This document shows positions 10,921 to 23,989 of a DNA stretch of 64,000 nt, in pieces. The stretch is from Glossina fuscipes (Eukaryota > Arthropoda > Insecta > Diptera > Glossinidae). The number at the start of each line of letters is the position of its first letter. Position 1 is the first letter of the stretch. The stretch is from assembly GCF_014805625.2 (NCBI RefSeq), contig NW_023998417.1, positions 833,968 through 897,967 on the forward strand, in the 5' to 3' direction. Position numbers and translations under genes: made by a program. A model generated the notes under the pieces. That model did not search any database. It worked only from the letters and a program-made list of their open reading frames with translations, and had not been told where the DNA came from.

Positions 10921-13900
10921 TTTTTTCATGACTATCTGTCACAGATACTTCCGAACGTACGTGACGTAACACACTACTTTATTCAAAGTTTTTGGCATTG
11001 CAGGGGAGAAAAAGCTCAAGAAAGTGACCAAAATACATGCGAAAGACGGTCGTGTGAACCGAAAAAGCTTTGATCGAAAGGATGGCAGATATCAGAGAGA
11101 ACAGAAACCTACATGTGCCAAAGTAACTTTGAAGCAAATTCGAAATTTAATGAAAATATGTTTATGTTATGTAAGAAGCACATATGCCTCTAAGTTAAGA
11201 AAAACTGTTTTGAATCAAGTGATCGGTGTTCAATGTTCGCTAGATGGGAAATATAGTCTTAAACCTTTTCTTTCATTTATTTTTTTTTCGTATTTTGCTC
11301 CTTTCCTGTCATATTAAAAACGTGCCACTACACTGGAATTAAAAATGACAATTGAAGCAAGCGACCGTAGTCCCATGACGTTACTTACATGACTTCTCCA
11401 GTTGTCTGAAATGATTAAATTCGAAATGTTGAATGGTGCAATAAATATCGCTTCTTAATTCATTGCCGCCTGCAAATCTTGCACGTTTGCGGAAACATTG
11501 TCAGTTAGAATGCGGATGAAAAGCGTTTTAAAAAAAAAAAAAAACTTGAATGCAAAATTCGGTAAATTGCAAGCGAAGCTACAAATGTGAATGACACACA
11601 ACTATTCCCGAGCGGCAATTGCGGTAGCCAACTATTCAAGTATTTAAATGATAAACGGAAAGCTTATAGTGGTACGGTTTTTGCCACTTCGAGTATGTTT
11701 TTATGATTTCTTTTTTGTTTTCGAATCATTTTTATTTTTTTTTTTTAATAGTTTCTTTCTGCTTTTCATGTATTTTTAATAGTTTTTTTCCTCCTGTACT
11801 TTTCACCGAGTGGTCCACCGACCGACCACACATGTGGTTCGAGTTTTTTTTTTTTTTTTCGTTTAGCAAATGTTGTTATTATATACGAGTGAACTTAGAT
11901 AGGTATATGTGCATGTTTATCTAAATATGTGTGTATGTAAAAACTTATAAAAAATGTATATTAATTTTTGCAATCGAAAGTAAAATAGTTTTTCATCTTT
12001 CATCTTTCATCTTCCATTTCCGCAAATGCAAACATGTCAGGAATTTCCCAGTGAATGCAAAAAATAACAAAAAAAAAAATAAAAATAAGAAAAAACATAA
12101 AATGAAAAGGTAAGGTGGTCATAATAATACTAATCATGTTCTCTATCTCGTAAAAGAAGAGATGGAAAACAAACTTGACAACTAACTAATCTCAAAGCAA
12201 ATAAGTGCTTGAAGTTTTTCAATTTAACTAAGTGAAACACAAATATACATAAACTGTGTGGATACGAGTTTAAGTTGAATTTAATTTACTAATTAATAAT
12301 ATTAATTATTAATGATAATTTTATTAAACAATAATAATAATCATTATTCGAATTAATTAATAATGTCCTGGTAAGACAATAAAAGTCTCTTTCGGCACAA
12401 TCATGCACAACAGTAAAGGTCGTAGTACATAAAAGACATAAAGCCAAGATTCATATGTGTGATCATGAATTATGAAAGGCTACTTTATAGCTACTTTAAA
12501 TCTGCTCGGGTTAACAATCATTTCGATAAGGAGTGGTATGGGGTTACATAAGTTTACAGTGCTAACAAAGAATAGCCTTGTTAAGGTAGGTGATTAGATT
12601 CATCGATTCATACTCGAAATTATAAATTAGAATTGTATGAAGAAATATTTATTATATATTGCGTAATTCCGAATGTTTGTTCTTTCCATGTCCGGAAATA
12701 TTATATACATTTACAATGATGTATTAATTATGAAGACCGATTGTCTCCATAACATTCTTGTTGAACATTTCCATTTCCAAGTTTGAAGGGAAACGTATTC
12801 ATAGCATTACGCAAACATTTCCCATTTTTCATTCGCTATAATAATTTCATTATATCAATCAAATGGCCGTTAATGCTATCAATTAGAAATTTGTCTTTGG
12901 AATTCAATGCAATGTTAATCATAACTTTCGTCATGGCAAGGGTCAGGCAGCTTAGTTTCTATCTAATACGAGGTATTTTCAGTTCAGTAAAATTTGCGGT
13001 CTTTTTCTGATATTTTCCGCTTATCCGCTGATTCGATAATAAAAAAAAATTTGATATAAATAATTTTTTCTTTGATAAGGTCGGAGAACTAAAAGGTGGA
13101 ATATAACATATCTCCCGGTAATTTTTATGTAATTATGTAAGTGACTGAGACAAAAAATTTATTTTTTTCTACTTTTAAGCTGCTTTAAGTGAAAAGGGAT
13201 TGCTAAGAATAAGGATAACTCGTCATGTTGTAGCGTTCGCTATATTAAATTTGAAATAAACGAACCTAGCTTGTCGCTTTTCACTGGCGAAACTCTCTAA
13301 GCTTTCTAAATCCTCTGTATTCTTATATTAAGAGGATTCTTGGGAGAAGTATAAGGCGCCACTTACTGGCGTCCACCATTTTCAATATATAGGAGAGTTG
13401 ACTGTACTGCATTATATTGCCAATGGAATGAAGTGCGAACCATGATCACATCATCGGATGTATGAAAATGCTCGAAATATTGGAAAAAGTTATATTTGGG
13501 TTTAAGATTAAATCGCTGATGTTGGGTAATAAAAATCAAGGAAAATTGGGAAATATGGATCAATCTGATCTAGATTGCAGGAAAGGATCGATTCGACGTA
13601 AACATTTTTAGTTTCATAATAAATGCGTTTCTGTAAACGAATTTCGCTTTTTTTCAAAGTTAAATATAAAAATCCATCTTTAAGACGACGTGTTAACCAC
13701 GGACTAATTACTATAATTAATTTCATCGACATATATAAAATTTTGAAAATGTTACGTTTATCGTCGTACGCTTTCTAACGTACATTTTCTAACGTTGACT
13801 AACCGTTGAGTAAAGAATGGATACTAAATTCAGCGGGATATTAGCTAACGTCTGAAGCAATGTTTAATCTGGGGGGGCATGAAATGAAGGAAACCTTCGA

Positions 13901-14537
13901 CTTAGAAAGACTTGAAGAAAATGATAGAAAAAGTCGATATGTTCCGTTTTGCAGTCTTCCTTGCAGATTGGGGATAGCTTTTCTATCTTATCGGCCTAAG
14001 AGATTGTGGGATAAGGGATTGTTGCGATCCAAGTGACATTTTGTTTATCTCCCTACTAAAGTTGAGTTAGCTAAAGTTAGTTAGTCTATCATTATCTGGT
14101 CTAATATTAAGTCTATGCGTGTAAGGATGGATTTAGGTATGAATTAATTTCTATATCCTATTAAAATATTTTCATAAATGCCTTTACTGTCGATTTTATC
14201 ATTCCATGCCATTCCATTTAGGAAAGTTGACGTTGTATGACAAATTGAATTAGTGCAATCTTACACACCATAAGTGCATATAATGGATTTTTATGATTCT
14301 TGCTTTACCTTAACTATGCGAATAAATGCATAACAAAGTATTTTGTTATTGTCATTTTACACACCATTACGGTTTTGACGAAGAAAGTAAAGAAATAATA
14401 TTAAGCAAAAAAAAAAAAAAATAAAAAAACAAAATAATAAAAAAATTAAAGGACCGGTAATGTACACGTTTACAGTTTATGACACGAATAAATTTGTTTT
14501 TTGTTCTTTGACTAAATATTGTTGCATTTTTCTTTAC

Positions 14538-14697
14538 TCTTTTTTTTTTTTCTTTTTTTTTTTTTTTACTTCTTCTTCTTCTTCTTCTTTGGCATTTGCA
14601 AATGCAAGTTTCGTGGAATTTTGAACTTTCCATTACTGACCAACGGAACGGAGGGGGAAAAAGAAAGAAAGAAAGAAAAAAAAAAAAAAAAAACAAA
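14538..14697. repeat. Polypyrimidine then polypurine tracts around a palindrome
   Basis: T-rich and (CTT)n sequence at 14538-14590 is followed by the perfect 14-base palindrome GCATTTGCAAATGC (14592-14605). A polypurine block of GAAA units and As follows at about 14652-14697. The opposed tracts could pair into a loose hairpin. No transcript boundary is visible. Confidence 0.7.
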
Positions 14698-14997
14698 AGA
14701 ATAATAAAAAGGAACTTTAAAGTAGAAAATTACTAAACAAAAACATGCCATTTTAACGGCTTAGTGTTTAGACCATTACATTGCACCGCACATATTGAAA
14801 ATTCTTTTGTGTATATACCATATGTGATTGCAAATGTATTTACGGGTATTTAAAAAGACATACATATATATATTAGATTCATTTTATAAGAAGAAGGACA
14901 CAGCAAAAGCAACAGACAGAAAATGTTGTACATTTTATAGTTTTAACCGATGGAATAACTAGTATATCAAGTAAAGGAGAGAAGAAGTTGTTACCAT

Positions 14998-15001
<4 letters not shown>

Positions 15002-15041
<40 letters not shown>
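15002..15041. repeat. (CA)n microsatellite
   Basis: Twenty uninterrupted CA units. Confidence 0.96.
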
Positions 15042-15046
<5 letters not shown>

Positions 15047-16940
15047 GTAACTGTGTTTCATATCAGAAGAGACAAAAAGATTGAGTGGGAGGCGGGGTCG
15101 ATTATTCGAGGATATGTGTGGCATATGTTCTTTTAAACACCTGCAGCAATTTCACAATTGCAGCAAATAGACAAACGACACGAAATGAAACAATATCAGG
15201 AAAGAAAAAAAAAAAAAAAAAAAACGGGCGAGAAACAAGTAAGAATATATTTTCGGCTTACACCGAATCTGTTGAAACTCATCACTTATGTTACTTACAT
15301 TCTATTTAGTGAGGTTTCATTTCGTGCCAAATTTCCTTTAGGAAGCTTATGCGTATCTCTTCTATGCTCTCTGCAAATGCAAGGTGTTCTGTGTAAGTGT
15401 GGCAGCATTCAATGATTGTATATGTAAGTTAATGACGTTTGTTAGTGCAATACACAAATAGTAAGACATGTAAGCGTAAACGTCGCAGTATAAATAAAAT
15501 CAATCAGCTTTAGCTTATGATTAAATTTCTAAGCGTACGCAAGCGCAGTTACAGTTCAGTTTTCAGATATTTATTACTTCAGGCAATATTGCTTAACATT
15601 TCAAACGATTAGTTGTCAGTGTCAATTGAATAGGTTAAAAGAGAAGTCTCATGTGACACATGTATCCCGTAAGCGCTTATAATCGAATTATTTGATAAGC
15701 TCTTCAAAGCCGATTTCTGTATACTTCAACCAAACATTCAATGAATTTAACATATCTTCGCTGGATGAGTATGTGACTATGAAAAACAGAAAAAGAGAAA
15801 TATAAAAAAAAAAAAAAAGAAAGAAGAAGAAGAAAATTCAAAACATGTGTAAGCAATGGCAGCACGGTAAAGAGTAGTATACTACTTACGTATAACACGA
15901 GTACAATATTTAAGCAAAAGTTGTAACTGTGCAGCTGTTTTTTTTTTTTTTTTTGTTCCTTTTTTGTTTTTGTTGTAGCAACATATTGTTGTTTGGTGCA
16001 ATATGCAACAAAAAATTTGACGTGCAAACAACAAACAATGTACCGGAAATTCATTCGATTGCTAGCTGTTTCCGTTTTCCTTTTAATGACCGGAAACTGT
16101 TCTTACAACCTTTGATCTCTTTCGCTCTTTTTGCTTCTTTTCTCTACATTGTTCTGTTCTGTCAAGTGGTTGGCATAAATTAACAACGTGTACAGAGCTA
16201 AATGTTATTTTAATATTATATATATATATATATGTATGTATATATATAATCGTGTTGATAATAAGTAAAAACATCAAATTTTAGGTCAGCTTGAATTACC
16301 CATTATACGAGACCTGTTCTCTTGAATACATAAATGTTCACAATTCCCTTAAGCCGAATGAATATATGCTAAATAAACATGGAAAACAAAATTTACTTAA
16401 AAGTTCCTTTGGGTTTATTTTGAAAATTTTAATTTTTGCAAAAAAAAAAAAAAACAAGACGCAGAGAACAATAGTAGAACAACAGGATACCGGCTACACT
16501 ATATGTGCCAAGCGCTGAAAGTTTGAAAATATCTGAATATCAAATCGCGAAATAAGAAAATGACACCGACACGAGATGGATTTCGAATTAAGGATTCTTG
16601 CTTAGAAAGCCGCTTGTGCCATTATCCGATTTTACAGATAATAATAACAGATAACAGTATTCGAAAAGAATAGTCGGAGCAAGAAAGGTGTAAGCGATTT
16701 AGGAAATATTCTTTTTATATATTTGGAATAGATATGTGGGGCGAGCTTAGTTCTCCTTGCTTGGCTTGGTGGCAAAATGCATTGAATAGCAGGACTTTCT
16801 GTTATTAGTAAAGCAACATGTCCTCTTTAAATAGCTTCCTCTAGCCGAAGTTTGTCGAGGTTTGTTTTGCAGGTCTCCAAAATCCATCCAAAAGTAACCG
16901 GATAAAACAATTTAAAATGTTGTCTTTGTACCGTCACTTC

Positions 16941-17102
16941 TTTTATTAATTTCGCCAGAGAAATACATTTTAGGACTAAACTCTTAAAGCACTAGCATGT
17001 AAGACTGTCGGCTGCTATTAAAAACTCTACCGCACTTGAGATTCGAACTCCACGACCATTGAGTTGCTAGTCGAGATTCGTCGCCTTTGGCTACTCTGAG
17101 GG
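16941..17102 (-). mobile_element. tRNA-derived SINE, body type B
   Basis: Read on the minus strand, the copy has a tRNA-like head with the B-box-like GTGGAGTTCGAATCTC (about 17038-17053) and then CAAGTGCGGTAGAGTTTTTAAT. The body continues to a 3' segment reading AGTCCTAAAATGTATTTCTC and a short TAA-type tail at the left end. The same order is seen at 42486-42639, 59794-59980 and 63743-63915. No convincing target-site duplication is visible. Loss of the duplication and body substitutions suggest an older insertion. Confidence 0.72.
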
Positions 17103-17699
17103 GGCTTTTCACAAAAGTTATCGATATTTTAAGTTCTATTATACGTTTAAAGCAAAATGGAAAAAAAATTTGGAATTTTGAGGAACATAATGAGATAAGC
17201 GTTAAAATGAGAATAATCGCTCGGTTTAAAACAAAGCAGTCAAGCATATATTCTAAGCACATATTAATTCAATATTTTTTCATGGATTCAGTTGTGATTT
17301 TATTGTTTGTTTTAATATAATTGGCAGATGTAATAGTTAACTCCAGATACAAAAAAAGTGATATTAAAATGATTTTCTGAATTTTTATAAAAAAAAAAAA
17401 AATTGTAATTATTTAAATCGGCTCTCTCATCTATTCGGCTGTTCATTATTGAAGTTCTCAAGGTTGGAAAATTGAATTAGTATTTGTGGTGCTTTGGTTC
17501 ACATACAATTGCACAAAGAAAATTAATCGATTTCTCCAATGGCCAAGATCCCACTTGTCGCAAGTATCGCTTAAGGTAAATGTTTACTTAGATGTGTTTA
17601 ACGCAAAGTTTACTAATGGAAAGTGGCGTTCCGTTGACTAAACTAAACGAAGTCTTTGCATAGTAGAAGATTGAAGGTGAACTTTCCTTTAGACTTTCC
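17103..17699. other. Non-coding, possibly upstream LINE remains
   Basis: Nothing clear is seen. The part just before 17700 may belong to the LINE fragment that follows, but the reading frame is lost. Confidence 0.45.
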
Positions 17700-18198
17700 C
17701 TTAGGAATTTGAGTTACGACTCGCGTCTCTTTTTGTCTGCATATGAAACTAAATGGCTTTTGTTACCGCCTTATCGTCACTTGAGAAACGTAGATATATT
17801 CTCGATGTTCTTTTCCTAATTAATTTAATAAATGGCACTATCGATTCGCCGACAATACTCGCTAAAATAAACTTTACTCTCACGAATCGTTTCTCTAGGA
17901 ACTTAGTCTTCATAAAGCGTAGTCGTTGCGGATATAATTACAAGCTTTCCAATCCTTTAGTTAGTCCTTTAGTTAAACTCGATATCGGATTCTTTAAATT
18001 CTATCAAATCAACTCTACTCAGTATGCGTCATTTGCCGACGTCGTATTTTATTCGTCGAAAATTAAATGGATTAGATTTTGTTTAATATCACCGGTTGGT
18101 AAGCATGTTTGGACCGAGGTCAGTGGTTTACTCACAACTCTGATTTGTACCAGCTGCGGATTTGCCTCTGTGCTGGATGTGTACATGCTTCTTTTTAA

Positions 18199-18249
<51 letters not shown>

Positions 18250-18335
18250 ATTTATTTTTTCTTAACTTCTCTTTACATACTTTGGATTAGTTTTTAACAA
18301 TAATTTACTTCTAAGGGTCAATTAAAAAAAAAAGA
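17700..18335 (+). mobile_element. Jockey-like non-LTR retrotransposon (LINE), 3' end fragment
   Basis: This is the C-terminal part of a reverse-transcriptase polyprotein. The 170-residue open frame at 17753-18265 contains LSSLEKRRYILDVLFL, LINGTIDSPTILAKINF and a YNYKLSNPL-like segment. That matches the layout of the region downstream of the polymerase domain in jockey-type elements (short-word SL..RR, LI.G..D.P.LL, then basic residues, then N/Y..PL). Just upstream, YDSRL in another frame (17712-17726) fits the preceding motif, so at least one frameshift has occurred. A 43-base CT array (18202-18244) interrupts the 3' end, and an A-rich tail lies at 18323-18350. A homologous 3' end is at 60003-60410. 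The element is truncated at its 5' side and dead. Confidence 0.68.
18202..18244. repeat. (CT)n microsatellite
   Basis: About 21 CT units inside the 3' part of the LINE fragment. They are read as SLSLSL in the LINE frame and are not part of the homologous copy at 60 kb. Confidence 0.96.
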
Positions 18336-19457
18336 AAAGGAAAAAAATATCCAAAGAAGAAAGTCATTGCCCTTACAAGTATATACTTGCTGCCAAGTCG
18401 ATGTTAGTTACAAAATGTTTTAATGCCATTTTAACGTTTGATATCATTTGCTGTTGATCGTTAATATCGGCGTTAATAGTGGTTTTCACAGATTCGCCGA
18501 AAATAAGGGTGAATGCAGCGCTGTTGTTTACACCCATCCCTTTTTTACATAGTAAATGCGTTCTTTAGAAAACCGTGCAAAAAAAATCGTATAAAAAGAA
18601 CCTCTGATATAAGGTAAATTTTGGAATACGTTCTACAACTATTAAAAATCGTGTAAGACGAAAAAGCTCGAAATATTTCTCCACAAAAGTAAAGAAAAAA
18701 AAAATAGTAATCAAATCCCAGTTATATACTTATGCGATTGAGATTAAAAAAAAAAAAATTGCAATTATTGTATAGTGAAAGAAAATTCAGTCCATAAGAA
18801 GAGTACGTAAAAATTTTACATGAAATTAGGAATAACGAAATACTGTGTTAACGGTAAGGTACAACGGGGCAAACAAAACTGTGATTATAAAAGTTTCATA
18901 TTCCACAACTCACTCAACAAGGTCCAACTTAGAATATAAAAAATTTTTTATTTTTTTTAAATTCGTACTGAAAGAAAATATCTTGTAAAAGAAGTGTGTT
19001 TGTTCTTTCATAGTCGGGGTAAGAAAAGAGTTGGGTGTATTTATATTAGAAAGCGTTAACGTTAAACTTCTTGGAAATGTTGATTGTTCTTTAACGTATT
19101 CCATTGTATGTCTTCATCAAAGGTAAATATATACAATATAGATACAAATACATGTATGACATGTATACGTGCAAACCCTTCCATATGTTTGTTTGCTTAC
19201 CTTTTCTTAAAAAGCATACTTAAACACTTGAATATTCTTAGAGAGAGAAAAAAAAAACAACAACAACAACAACAACAATAACATACAAACACTTGAAAAT
19301 AGGTTGAGCCTATAAAGAAAACAGAAGAGGGCTTAAGATTTTTAAAATGTAAATTTAAAAGGAAGTTTAAGAAGTTTGTTGGCTGATGTGTTATTATTGC
19401 TTAGTATTGGTATTAGTATTAATATATTAGTATCGGTGTTGGTGTTGTTCGTAATTC

Positions 19458-19460
19458 TGT

Positions 19461-19496
<36 letters not shown>

Positions 19497-19520
19497 TCTG
19501 TGTGTGTGTGTGTGTGCTCT
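19458..19520. repeat. Interrupted (GT)n microsatellite
   Basis: GT units run for about 63 bases, broken by TTT and GCTC. Three different frames through it give CVCVCV peptides, which are artefacts. Confidence 0.95.
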
Positions 19521-20323
19521 GTTTGTGTTTTTTCCTGTCTACTCGCCAAAGGCTTTTTTCTACTTGAGGTACTTTTTAGTTTTCAGCTAACTGGGTATTT
19601 ATCGCTTAATATGTCTCACACGTTCCAATTACAAGCACAAAATAATGGCGTGCGAAAGGGCCACTTAAGCGTACAGCGGAAGTGATTGAAAGGAATGTTT
19701 GTCGTTGTATGTGTTTTTTTTTTTAACATATTTACATGTATGATATCCTTTAAAACATTCACTCAATAACATATACATGCACACATAAGCGACAAAGGAC
19801 AAGCAGATATTTGTTCTTTCTAGCTTTTACACTCGACTCTCAAGGATCCTTTTATTTATTTATTTTTTTTTTTTTTGCTGCCTTGTACTTGAAGTTTTTT
19901 TTCTTTTTATTTATTTTGTTGCTGTTGTTGTTCTTGTTGTTGTTGTTTTGTTGCTTCCAAGAGGAATCGCAAGAAGTGTACTTATTTTTCATATAGCAAT
20001 AATGTCAATTTTTCATAAAGAGAAAACGAGATAGAATGTGTTTTGGTTTATTCAAACATGCGAGAGTAAGTAATGTAATGTGTCGTTGTATGAGTGCATG
20101 TTTTTGTTTAGTGTGTATTCTAAAGTGTTAAACTATGTTAACTACGTATCCTGGTTGCTCGGACTGCAGAAAGATAAAACACAGGTGGCGTATGAGACAT
20201 TCAACTATTTCATACATGCATATTTAAGTACACTAATATATACGTATATATATACGTACATTACTTATAATATGGTGCGATGGTGTGTGGAAATAGCAGC
20301 TAATGGTTTAATAGTTTTAAAAA

Positions 20324-20328
<5 letters not shown>

Positions 20329-20368
<40 letters not shown>
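20329..20368. repeat. (CA)n microsatellite
   Basis: About 20 CA units, read as THTHTH in one frame. Confidence 0.96.
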
Positions 20369-20371
<3 letters not shown>

Positions 20372-21964
20372 TACTTCCATATACTTTTTCTTTTATATCA
20401 TATATGATTGTTTTACTCTGCTAAGTAAGTTTACGTTACGTATGGGTTGAGTGGGTTGATTCGCATAATACCCGACAAATGTTTTCAATTAACAGCTCAT
20501 GAATTTTTTATTAAATTCAAATTCACGCAATGAATATTGAATGCGGAACGAACGTATGCAGGAAAATTGCACTGTGTATTTTTCCCCAGCCAGGAAAGTA
20601 ATGTTATATTAAATTCAATTCTCTATTCGTAACATGAACAAATATTCCTCCAGAAAACTGATTATGTCTAACAGCGGAAGATCCGAAGTTCACTCGATGC
20701 TTACCATTGATGTGATTACAAAAATTGAAGCCGAAATTGAGATGAAGAAAGCCTTAACCGCAGTATACCCACATCAAGGTCGCAAATGGTCCTGAAGCGT
20801 CCTAATAGCGAATAGGTATAAAGCTTTAGCAGCTTATTACCAATCAGAGATAATGAACTAAAATTCGATGCAAACATTTCTCAGGTTAATATCGGAAAAC
20901 CACTAGGGATAATTCCACGTCCACTAAGTACTTGAGAATAATTGCATTTTTTGCTTTATTGCTTCAAACGTTAAGCATAAAAAATTCGTCATTAGACGAA
21001 TACAAGTTTCTTACGTTTTTTTTTCTCCAATATTAACACATATCTCCTGCCTGGCGTTCATATATATGTATGTACACATATTACATACGAGCATTATAAT
21101 ATAGAATAATGCGAGTTTAAAATGAGTGTTCTCGACAAGCTTAATAAATTTTTTTCCGATTGCTTCTATGCTCATTATCAGCTTGGAGCATTTTACGCTC
21201 ACTGAGCTTTTCACTTTTTCGTAGTAGTTTACTATAAAATATTAATCGCAAAAACAAAAAAAAAAAACGACCTCATTTCATAATTTTAAAATTAATATTA
21301 TTTCTGTTAATGAAGTAAGCGCAGCTTATGGCAAATTCGATAAGTTTCTCAGAACAATCAAACGTAATATATGTATAGACCCCGTCATCATTGTTTCGGG
21401 AAACATTGCAGTATGTAGAGGGCACATAAGCCTGGTTAAGTAGTTACGGTAAAAGTATAGTTGAAATTGAACACGCCCTCTCCATCCAAATTAGGAAACG
21501 TATGTTATTCTTATGTGGGTTCCCCATGAATTCATATGAATTTTTATCACAATCGGTTTATGCTTAACATACTAAATATTAAAAATTTGTTAAATTATTT
21601 TCAAAAAGCAAAATTTGAATTTGTTTCACTTTTTTGGAAGTTATTTTCATATTCAGAGTCATTTAAAGAGAGCTTCGTTAACGTAGTAGGAAATTGTCTT
21701 TGCTAGTTCCGTTCGAATTTATCTTCCAACGTTTTTTAATTGAACAACATATCACTTAATCTAAGTAAGTCTAGTGGAACACATAAATGATTTTAAATAT
21801 ATTGATCAATGTGCGATTGACGCGAGTTATCAAGCAAAAATCGTAACCAATCCTTTTAATGCTTAAATTAGTTTATCGAAAGTCCTCTTTTCCTTAGAAA
21901 ATGTTTTTTGAAAATCGTCTTATGTTAGCAACGTTCTATTCATTACCTTCCCTTCTATCCCAAC

Positions 21965-22330
21965 AAATAATTTTTATACCCACCTCTAAAGGATGTAGGT
22001 ATAGTCAATTGGTCTTTTTCCAAAGGGCAGCTTCAGAGATTTTATAAAGTATGAAGTGTGCATATTGTGGATCAGCGTGACATTTTGAAGTGATTAAGTC
22101 ACGTCTGTCCGTCTATGTGGTGTTTGTTGTTGGCAAAAATGAAGATATCCACTTCAAATTTGGTAGAAACATTGGAAGTCTTTGTACGCAGATGGCAGAT
22201 ATTGAAAATGAGCCAAATCGGTGAGAGCAGCAGCCCGCAGTGGAACATAAGCTACACGCAAAAGCGTTTTTCTTAACAACAAGGCTTGTTACTCAAAAAT
22301 TATAAAAGTTAGAAGGCCGATAAGTTCCGC
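21965..22330 (+). mobile_element. DINE-1/mini-me-like repeat with GTCY motif
   Basis: The order of parts is ATTTTTATACCCACC near 21968, AGGGCAGCTTCAGAGA, TATAAAGTATGAAG, GGATCAGCGTGACATT, and then GTCTGTCCGTCTA at about 22104. That is the known layout of dipteran mini-me/DINE-1 type repeats: a TA-type tract, a conserved core, and a GTCY tract. The downstream part (CACTTCAAATTTGGTAGAAAC) also recalls the usual sequence after the GTCY tract. A second, diverged copy lies at 55345-55560 and aligns over the left half (TTACCCACC, AGGAAGCTTCAGA, GAAGTATATATATTC, CTGTCTGTCGGTCTG). These repeats are non-coding Helitron-related elements. Exact ends are uncertain. Confidence 0.55.
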
Positions 22331-22479
22331 ATTTATTTGACGAAACACTCTACTCTTTACGTCCAAAATGGGAAAAATCAATCCTGCCCACATAAAGTTA
22401 CGAGTAATCAGATTTTATTTTCGTTTTTTTTTTTTTTTTGGGTTTGGCTTAAAACGGCAACCTGGTGGATTAAATTCTT

Positions 22480-22885
22480 TCCTAATAATACAACCGATAT
22501 GGGTATCAACTAAAATAACTGGAAGAGTAGGATTCGTAAAGCGTAGGTATGCGAGATTCGGTCCGTTCCGCATATAATTTTCTTACTTGTCAATTTGTTT
22601 ATGACGTCGCTAATGTTGTTTTCCCTTGACTTTGAATGGATTAACAATTGCGCCGAGAGTGTTTATAGAATTCGTGTCGGCATACTTCTCTATCCCTTCG
22701 CTATCTTGGCTGACATTGTTTTTTATTTGACAAAAAATATTTTACATTTGCCCAATTGTTGGACTAGATGGCAAAATTGTGGTGGGGAAGCATTTAGTTT
22801 TAAGATCTCGAGACTTTATTTCATGATCCGTTAAGTGATCATATTTCGCCAGCTTTGATTATTACTATTATTATTATTATATTTT
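22480..22885 (+). mobile_element. Possible third LINE 3' fragment
   Basis: Scattered words resemble the LINE 3' ends at 17.9 and 60.0 kb: GATTCGTAAAGCGTAG near 22529, TGACGTCGCTAATGTTGTTTT near 22603, and GAATGGATTAACAATT near 22636. An ATT-type tail lies at about 22859-22882. Similarity is patchy and the frame is not maintained, so this is tentative. Short open frames of 69 and 79 residues cross the region and show no other recognisable domain. Confidence 0.25.
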
Positions 22886-23453
22886 TACTGGCTTCAGGTT
22901 AAGAGGTTTCGTTCGATTGGCTGAGACATTTTTTCGATATTCTATTTGTTTGTTGTGCTTGCTTTCTGTAGAAACTAGAGAAAAAAGAGAAGAAAGAATG
23001 AAAGGAAAACAAAAAAAAAAAAAAAAAAAGAAGTAAAATAAAAATGCATAGAAATGTTAGGTTAGGTTAATTTTCAATGAATGAAATTTAATGATTACAA
23101 CGTAAAACTTAACATTTTAAGAAAACTTTTGTCTGACAAAAGTTTCGCTTGTTAATTTTAAATTTATTTTATATATACATATACATCTTCTATTTATTAT
23201 AATAGTTGTTATAGAGCAATCGGAGTTTTGTTTTCGCAAATGTTATGTACATTTCAAAATTAGAAAGTTACACATTAAAATAACAACATTCATATAAAGA
23301 TTACACGTATACACAGATGCATGCTTCCCGTATAACAATATACGCACACACAAAGTGAGAAAGTAAAATAAAGTAAATCTCCGAAACATGCCATATACAC
23401 CGTTCGTATGGTGTGTATGTATGTATGTATGTATGTATGTATGTATGTATGTA

Positions 23454-23506
<53 letters not shown>

Positions 23507-23985
23507 AGAGTTTTGTAAAAGTCACGTAATGGGTAACACATCTAACTAGCAAAACAATAACAGCAACAAAAATAACAACAACAAATGTAATTTTATGTTT
23601 TTTTTTATATAAAAAAAAAAAAAAAAAGAAAAAGAACAAAGTTTTTCAGTTGCTTTTGTTTCAGTTATAATGAAACTTTGTTTTGCCACAAAATTAAAAG
23701 AGATTATTTTTTTTTGAGCGCACTACTCGTCTCATATATATGTAGGTATGCATAGAGGCAAGGGAACGAAGGAAAAAATACATATTTAGACTTGACTTTA
23801 TTCTTTCCCTCTTATTCTCGTTATTGCATTTTTCTCCTGTTTTTTTCTTCTTTTTTCGTAAGCATTAAACTGTAAGGGTATTAAAAAAAATCGCGTAATG
23901 AAACGGATAATTTGGAGAAATCCTACTGAAAACATTTCATAGGAATTAAGTTAAATTTTTCATATGAATGTAACGCATCACTCAG
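22886..23985. other. Non-coding stretch with a compound microsatellite
   Basis: No gene is seen. It holds poly-A tracts (23010-23029, 23611-23627), the TATG/GT array listed separately, and AT-rich sequence. Confidence 0.6.
23411..23504. repeat. Compound (TATG)n(GT)n microsatellite
   Basis: About 11 TATG units pass directly into about 22 GT units. The junction is abrupt at about 23460. Confidence 0.97.
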
Positions 23986-23989
23986 TAAG

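Larger units (their letters stand above)
10921..16940. other. Non-coding stretch with homopolymers
   Basis: No gene is supported. Prominent contents are T and A runs (11520, 11840, 14410, 14540-14590, 14670-14695, 15205-15224, 15938-15955), a CTT array at about 14570-14590, the perfect palindrome GCATTTGCAAATGC at 14592-14605, a CA array at 15002-15041 and AT-rich short palindromes at 12280-12365. Most open frames are low-complexity reads through these tracts. Confidence 0.6.
18336..21964. other. Non-coding stretch with simple repeats
   Basis: No gene is seen. The stretch contains A runs, a CAA array at 19257-19280, a long interrupted GT array (19458-19520), GTT/T-rich tracts at 19860-19945 and a CA array (20329-20368). 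The rest is unremarkable AT-rich sequence. Confidence 0.6.

Noticed and set aside
23056..23072. GTTAGGTTAGGTTAA, resembling the insect telomere TTAGG repeat
   Set aside because: Only two to three units in an interior AT-rich region, and flies generally lack TTAGG telomeres. Chance is sufficient.
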